Source of the DNA: Maribacter sp. | GTDB taxonomy: Bacteria; Bacteroidota; Bacteroidia; Flavobacteriales; Flavobacteriaceae | Reading direction: 5' to 3' | Assembly: GCA_018679695.1 (NCBI GenBank) | Contig: JAHHKH010000360.1 | Span: 1-10,101 of the forward strand | DNA length: 10,101 nucleotides | Part shown: piece after piece, positions 6,880 to 10,101 of the stretch | How positions within the stretch are numbered: position 1 is the first letter of the stretch | How the letters are laid out: each line of letters opens with the position of its first letter | The notes under the pieces: generated by a model | What the model was told of the DNA's origin: nothing | The model's database searches: none | What the model saw: only the letters and a program-made list of their open reading frames with translations | Made by a program: the position numbers and the translations under genes

Positions 6880-7578
6880 ATGCAACAAAAGTCAACCTCA
6901 TTTTCCATTAAACATTGGTCAGATGATGACAAACCTAGGGAAAAAATGGTGCGCAAAGGCAAGGCCATCTTATCAGATGCCGAATTAATAGCTATTTTGA
7001 TAGGCTCGGGCAGTAAAAATGAAAGTGCGGTAGAATTGTCTAAACGTATTTTAGCTTCTGTGAATAACAATCTAAATGAACTTGGAAAACTTTCGATTAG
7101 GCAGTTGATGCAATTTAAGGGAATAGGGGAGGCCAAAGCAGTTGCTATTTCCGCTGCTTTGGAAATTGGGCGTAGAAGAAGAGGGGAGAAGGCCCTGAAA
7201 ATCACAATAATATCGAGTAGCAAGGACGCTTTTGAACTATTGCAACCGGGTATGGGAGAATTACCCCATGAGGAATTTTGGATTGTTTATTTGAACAATT
7301 CCAATAAGGTGATGCATACGGCCCAATTGAGTAAGGGTGGCATTACAGGAACGTTGGTCGATGTGCGGTTGGTAATGAAACAGGCGTTGGAGTTGGGTGC
7401 TGTAGCATTGATTTTGGCACATAACCACCCTTCAGGGGGTTTAAAACCCAGTGAGGCCGATAAGCAAATAACGGGGAAGCTCAAAAGGGCGGCTGTTGCC
7501 TTGGATATAAAAGTTTTAGATCATTTGATTATTACCCAAAAGGATTACTTTAGTTTTGCAGATAATTCCATTTTATAA
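6880..7578 (+). CDS. radC: RadC family protein (JAB/MPN+ domain, UPF0758)
   Basis: At 232 residues this is a full-length RadC. The N-terminal half carries the family motif DDDKPREKMVRKGKAILSDAEL (15-36), then a helix-hairpin-helix segment around FKGIGEAKAVAI (79-90), a DNA-binding type motif. The C-terminal JAB1/MPN+ metalloprotease-like domain (about 105-232) has the JAMM signature HNHPSGGLKPSEAD, with zinc ligands His181, His183 and Asp194; Glu131 in EEFWIVYL is the likely catalytic Glu. All key residues are intact. Despite the name, a DNA-repair role for RadC is doubtful in several bacteria, and its true substrate is not known. Start chosen at 6880 because the conserved N-terminus begins shortly after. 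The next gene begins 21 nt downstream, which suggests co-transcription. Confidence 0.95.
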   Translation: MQQKSTSFSIKHWSDDDKPREKMVRKGKAILSDAELIAILIGSGSKNESAVELSKRILASVNNNLNELGKLSIRQLMQFKGIGEAKAVAISAALEIGRRRRGEKALKITIISSSKDAFELLQPGMGELPHEEFWIVYLNNSNKVMHTAQLSKGGITGTLVDVRLVMKQALELGAVALILAHNHPSGGLKPSEADKQITGKLKRAAVALDIKVLDHLIITQKDYFSFADNSIL

Positions 7579-7599
7579 TTCACAACGATTATTGTACGA

Positions 7600-8895
7600 A
7601 TGCTACTGATCTACACGCATAAAATTACACCGCGATTTAGTTACATCATGCGTCAGGTATTTACACGGATATTAGGCATTGAAATTTCGTTTACAACGAA
7701 AGTAGAAGATTTTATAAAGCATTCAGGGGCAAAAATTACGTATACCAAAAAACCGTTGCAAAACGAATTTTTTGTTAGAAGCAATGACTTACTTTTTGAG
7801 CATGGAATCAATGATATTCAGATCAATGTTGCCGATTGGGAAGGAGTCCCTTGTTTTTTTACCGCAGGTGAAGACAGTTCAGTTCCTTATGATATTTTTT
7901 CGGCCAGTTTTTACCTATTATCAAGGTATGAGGAATATTTGCCGCATGTAAAGGATAAACATGGCAGGTTTTCCCCAAAAGATAGCTTGGCATTTAAGAA
8001 TGACTTTTTAAGACTTCCCGTGGTGGACATTTGGGCCAACAAGTTATTGGACAGATTATTGGAGCGTTTTCCAGATATAAAAGTTAAACATAAATCGTAT
8101 TCCTACACTTCGATAATAGATGTTACCGCATCACATTGTTATGCCCATAGGGGATTTACAAGGAGTTTGGCTGGTTTTTTGATGGATTTGGGTAATTTTA
8201 GAATAAGACGTCTTTTGACGAGAATTGGGGTATGGTTTAACCCTAAAAGAGACCCTTACAATAATTTTGCATTTTTAATCGAAACCAAAAAGCGGTATGA
8301 TTTAAACTGTATATTCTTTTTTCAGTTCGCTTCCTATTCGACCTACGATAAAAATGTATCTCCAAATAACAACAACTTCAGGTTTTTGATTAAATCGATT
8401 GCTGATTATTGTAAGGTTGCATTGGCCACCTCTTATAGTTCATTCGATGATACCGAGTTGCTTAAGAAAGAGAAGAAAAACTTGGAAGGCGTTATAAATA
8501 GGCAAGTTGATTATTCGAGAATGAGATATAATAGGGTAGATTTTCCCCATACGTATCGCAATTTGGTGGAAGCTGGATTTACCGATGATTTCACCATGGG
8601 ATATACCCATGAAATTGGTTTTAGGGCTGGTACTTCATTTCCGTTTTACTTGTATGACATCAACATGGAATTACAACAGCCTATCAGGGTACATTCGTTT
8701 GCTTTTCATGATTATGCGCTGCATGAAGATACTAAGATGAATGACATATTGGAAAAGGTTGGATCGTTGTACAAAGAGGTCAAAAAAGTAAATGGGGATT
8801 TCATTTCTGTATTTTCCAATGAACTTTTAGGTACGGATCACAAAATAAATTGGAAAGAGACCTATGCAACCATCGTAAAAAAATATCATGTTTAG
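7600..8895 (+). CDS. DUF7033 / polysaccharide deacetylase-like protein with altered catalytic motifs
   Basis: The 431-residue protein begins MLLIYTHKITPRFSYIMRQV, the typical start of a Bacteroidota family with an N-terminal DUF7033 region (about 1-160, including SRYEEYLP at 108-115) followed by an NodB-like deacetylase region. No signal peptide is evident. In the usual members, as I recall them, the first catalytic motif reads IDVDNAY, and a later one reads GIHPSY. Here the corresponding segments are IDVTASH (173-179) and ALATSYSS (274-281), so the second Asp and the metal His appear replaced by Thr176 and Thr277. The late conserved block MGYTHEIGFRAGT (333-345) is retained. It may therefore be a non-catalytic or altered-specificity member. 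It follows radC by 21 nt and overlaps the next gene by 8 nt. Family placement is good; the substrate (presumably a glycan) and activity are uncertain. Confidence 0.82.
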   Translation: MLLIYTHKITPRFSYIMRQVFTRILGIEISFTTKVEDFIKHSGAKITYTKKPLQNEFFVRSNDLLFEHGINDIQINVADWEGVPCFFTAGEDSSVPYDIFSASFYLLSRYEEYLPHVKDKHGRFSPKDSLAFKNDFLRLPVVDIWANKLLDRLLERFPDIKVKHKSYSYTSIIDVTASHCYAHRGFTRSLAGFLMDLGNFRIRRLLTRIGVWFNPKRDPYNNFAFLIETKKRYDLNCIFFFQFASYSTYDKNVSPNNNNFRFLIKSIADYCKVALATSYSSFDDTELLKKEKKNLEGVINRQVDYSRMRYNRVDFPHTYRNLVEAGFTDDFTMGYTHEIGFRAGTSFPFYLYDINMELQQPIRVHSFAFHDYALHEDTKMNDILEKVGSLYKEVKKVNGDFISVFSNELLGTDHKINWKETYATIVKKYHV

Positions 8896-9577
8896 AGATA
8901 AGGTTTCAGATGTTTTCTTTGATTTAGATCATACCCTATGGGATTTTGAGAGAAACTCAGCACTCACTTTCGAAAAGATATTGGAAAAACACGATGTAAG
9001 GGTTGACCTACCTGATTTCCTGGAGATTTATATCCCAATCAACCTGGCATTTTGGAAGTTGTACCGCGAAGAAAAAATATCGAAAACCGAATTGCGTTAT
9101 CAGCGATTGAAAACCGTTTTCGACGAATTAAAATATACGGTGTCAGATGAAATCATCGATCAATTGGCCATTGATTATATAAGATATTTATCGTCCTATA
9201 ATCACCTACTGCCCAATACAATTGAGGTATTGGAGTATTTGAAGCCCAAATATAAACTTCATATTATTACCAACGGTTTTCAGGAAATTCAGGAAAAGAA
9301 AATGGTGAATGCCAAAATCAGGGATTACTTTGACCAAATTATAAACTCCGAAATGGCGGGGGTAAAAAAGCCAAATCCCATAATTTTTCATTTGGCTTTA
9401 AATAGCGCCAATACAACCTCGGAAAATGCTATAATGATTGGGGATAGCCTTGAGGCCGATATCCTGGGCGCTAAAGCTGTTGGTCTGCATACTTTGCACT
9501 TTAACGCCCATAATGATCCCAAGCACGAAATTTGCCATATGATTCACGATTTAAGTGAAATAAAAAGCTTTTTGTAG
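8888..9577 (+). CDS. yjjG: YjjG family HAD phosphatase (noncanonical pyrimidine nucleotidase)
   Basis: This is a 229-residue cytosolic HAD hydrolase with a helical C1 cap. Motif I is FFDLDHTLWDF (10-20) with nucleophile Asp12 and acid/base Asp14; motif II is IITNG (126-130) with Thr128; motif III is the Lys160-Lys161 pair in GVKKPNP; motif IV is GDSLEAD (185-191). The LDHTLWDFERNSALTF opening and overall length fit YjjG, which dephosphorylates dUMP, dTMP and modified pyrimidine nucleotides and clears mutagenic analogues. A general HAD phosphatase of the same subfamily is the alternative. The ATG sits within the end of the preceding gene (ATGTTTAG, 8-nt overlap), so its translation is probably coupled to that gene. 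Confidence 0.88.
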   Translation: MFRDKVSDVFFDLDHTLWDFERNSALTFEKILEKHDVRVDLPDFLEIYIPINLAFWKLYREEKISKTELRYQRLKTVFDELKYTVSDEIIDQLAIDYIRYLSSYNHLLPNTIEVLEYLKPKYKLHIITNGFQEIQEKKMVNAKIRDYFDQIINSEMAGVKKPNPIIFHLALNSANTTSENAIMIGDSLEADILGAKAVGLHTLHFNAHNDPKHEICHMIHDLSEIKSFL

Positions 9578-9606
9578 AGTTATATTAGTATAGCAATAGT
9601 TCCTTA

Positions 9607-9619
9607 CTATGTGTCATAG
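9607..9619. repeat. Small inverted repeat between yjjG and the lipoprotein gene
   Basis: CTATG and CATAG flank TGT, giving a 5-bp perfect inverted repeat in the 61-nt spacer, 19 nt before the lipoprotein ATG. It is too short and AT-rich to be a clear terminator and has no U-run. It could be an operator or chance. Confidence 0.2.
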
Positions 9620-9638
9620 AAGGTATAACTTATGCAAA

Positions 9639-10101
9639 ATGAAAAACATTAGTACTTTTTTAGCGGTTCTAATTGCATTTGTATTGCAGATTTCCTGCAT
9701 TGAGGAACAGGATTTCAATCAATATGAAGACTTGACCATTACGCCAACTTATGAAGCTAGCATCCTCTACCTAGAGGTCCCTGAAAGGACAATTAATCTG
9801 GTAACAGGTTTGAATACCTATTCACAAAATTTCAAATTCGATGCTTTTGCGGAAGATATTTTTTCAGAACGCGTATTGGAAGGTATTTTGAGGTATGAGG
9901 TTGAAAATACAACAAGTAAGCCCATTGAAATCCAAATTCAGTTTGTAGATGATGCGGGGACGATTTTGGATACCGAACTCTTTCAAATGGATCCAGAACC
10001 AACAGCGGTATTGCAACGTGAGATTGCCTATGGTCCTGCTGGGCGCAGCATCGATATTATAAAAAATACCACCAGTATTACCCTTACTGCTACCAATTTA
10101 G
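9639..10101 (+). CDS. Predicted lipoprotein, N-terminal 154 residues (3' end beyond the right edge)
   Basis: An ATG at 9639 opens a frame that runs off the window. Residues 1-20 form a lipoprotein signal: a Lys at position 2, hydrophobic core FLAVLIAFVL, and lipobox QISC with the lipidated Cys at 20. The mature chain starts CIEEQDF and is acidic, with alternating polar and hydrophobic segments that suggest beta-sandwich structure (for example RYEVENTTSKPIEIQIQFVD, about 87-106). No known catalytic motif is seen. In Flavobacteriaceae such proteins are usually anchored in the outer membrane. The acidic residues right after Cys could act as a surface-export signal, as described for Bacteroidota, but that is inferred. 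It lies on the same strand, 61 nt after yjjG, and may have its own promoter. I do not recognise a functional family. Confidence 0.82.
   Translation, partial: MKNISTFLAVLIAFVLQISCIEEQDFNQYEDLTITPTYEASILYLEVPERTINLVTGLNTYSQNFKFDAFAEDIFSERVLEGILRYEVENTTSKPIEIQIQFVDDAGTILDTELFQMDPEPTAVLQREIAYGPAGRSIDIIKNTTSITLTATNL

Overview
The window looks like chromosomal DNA of a Flavobacteriaceae member (Bacteroidota). Three things point there. The DNA is AT-rich and the genes mostly lack a purine-rich Shine-Dalgarno site. One intergenic region carries a TTTG-N19-TAnnTTTG-like promoter. The gene set is typical of that family: a very long alpha-2-macroglobulin, the Bacteroidota form of the Mpl ligase, a DUF1569 protein, and a DUF7033-type deacetylase-like protein. 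The genus cannot be fixed from the sequence. I see no rRNA, tRNA, CRISPR array, insertion sequence, phage gene or clear sign of recent transfer.

Layout. (1) 1-3356, minus strand: the N-terminal 1118 residues of a secreted alpha-2-macroglobulin-family protein; the rest lies beyond the left edge. (2) 3357-3537: spacer with a short inverted repeat upstream of the macroglobulin gene and a 20-nt palindrome of the dispersed-repeat kind. (3) 3538-4650, minus strand: a two-gene operon, a KdgF-like cupin followed after 9 nt by a short-chain dehydrogenase with an unusual active-site motif. (4) 4651-4752: divergent promoter region. (5) 4753-6111, plus strand: mpl, a murein-peptide ligase of cell-wall recycling. 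(6) 6217-6815: a likely small membrane protein (plus) whose 3' end overlaps that of a DUF1569/DinB-like gene (minus). (7) 6880-9577, plus strand: radC, a DUF7033/polysaccharide-deacetylase-like gene and a YjjG-type HAD nucleotidase, tightly packed, the last two overlapping by 8 nt. (8) 9639 to the right edge: the start of a predicted lipoprotein of unknown function.

How the genes relate. mpl, the deacetylase-like gene and the macroglobulin all concern the cell envelope, whereas radC and yjjG are DNA- or nucleotide-related, so the plus-strand block looks like a housekeeping neighbourhood rather than one pathway. The cupin-SDR pair is the best candidate for a small dedicated pathway: the cupin has the active-site spacing of KdgF, which opens unsaturated uronates from alginate or pectin, and an SDR is the usual next enzyme for such products. 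That link is an inference. I found no clearly new multi-gene system. The points most worth a second look are the KdgF-like/SDR pair, the apparent loss of catalytic residues in the deacetylase-like protein, and the small membrane protein.
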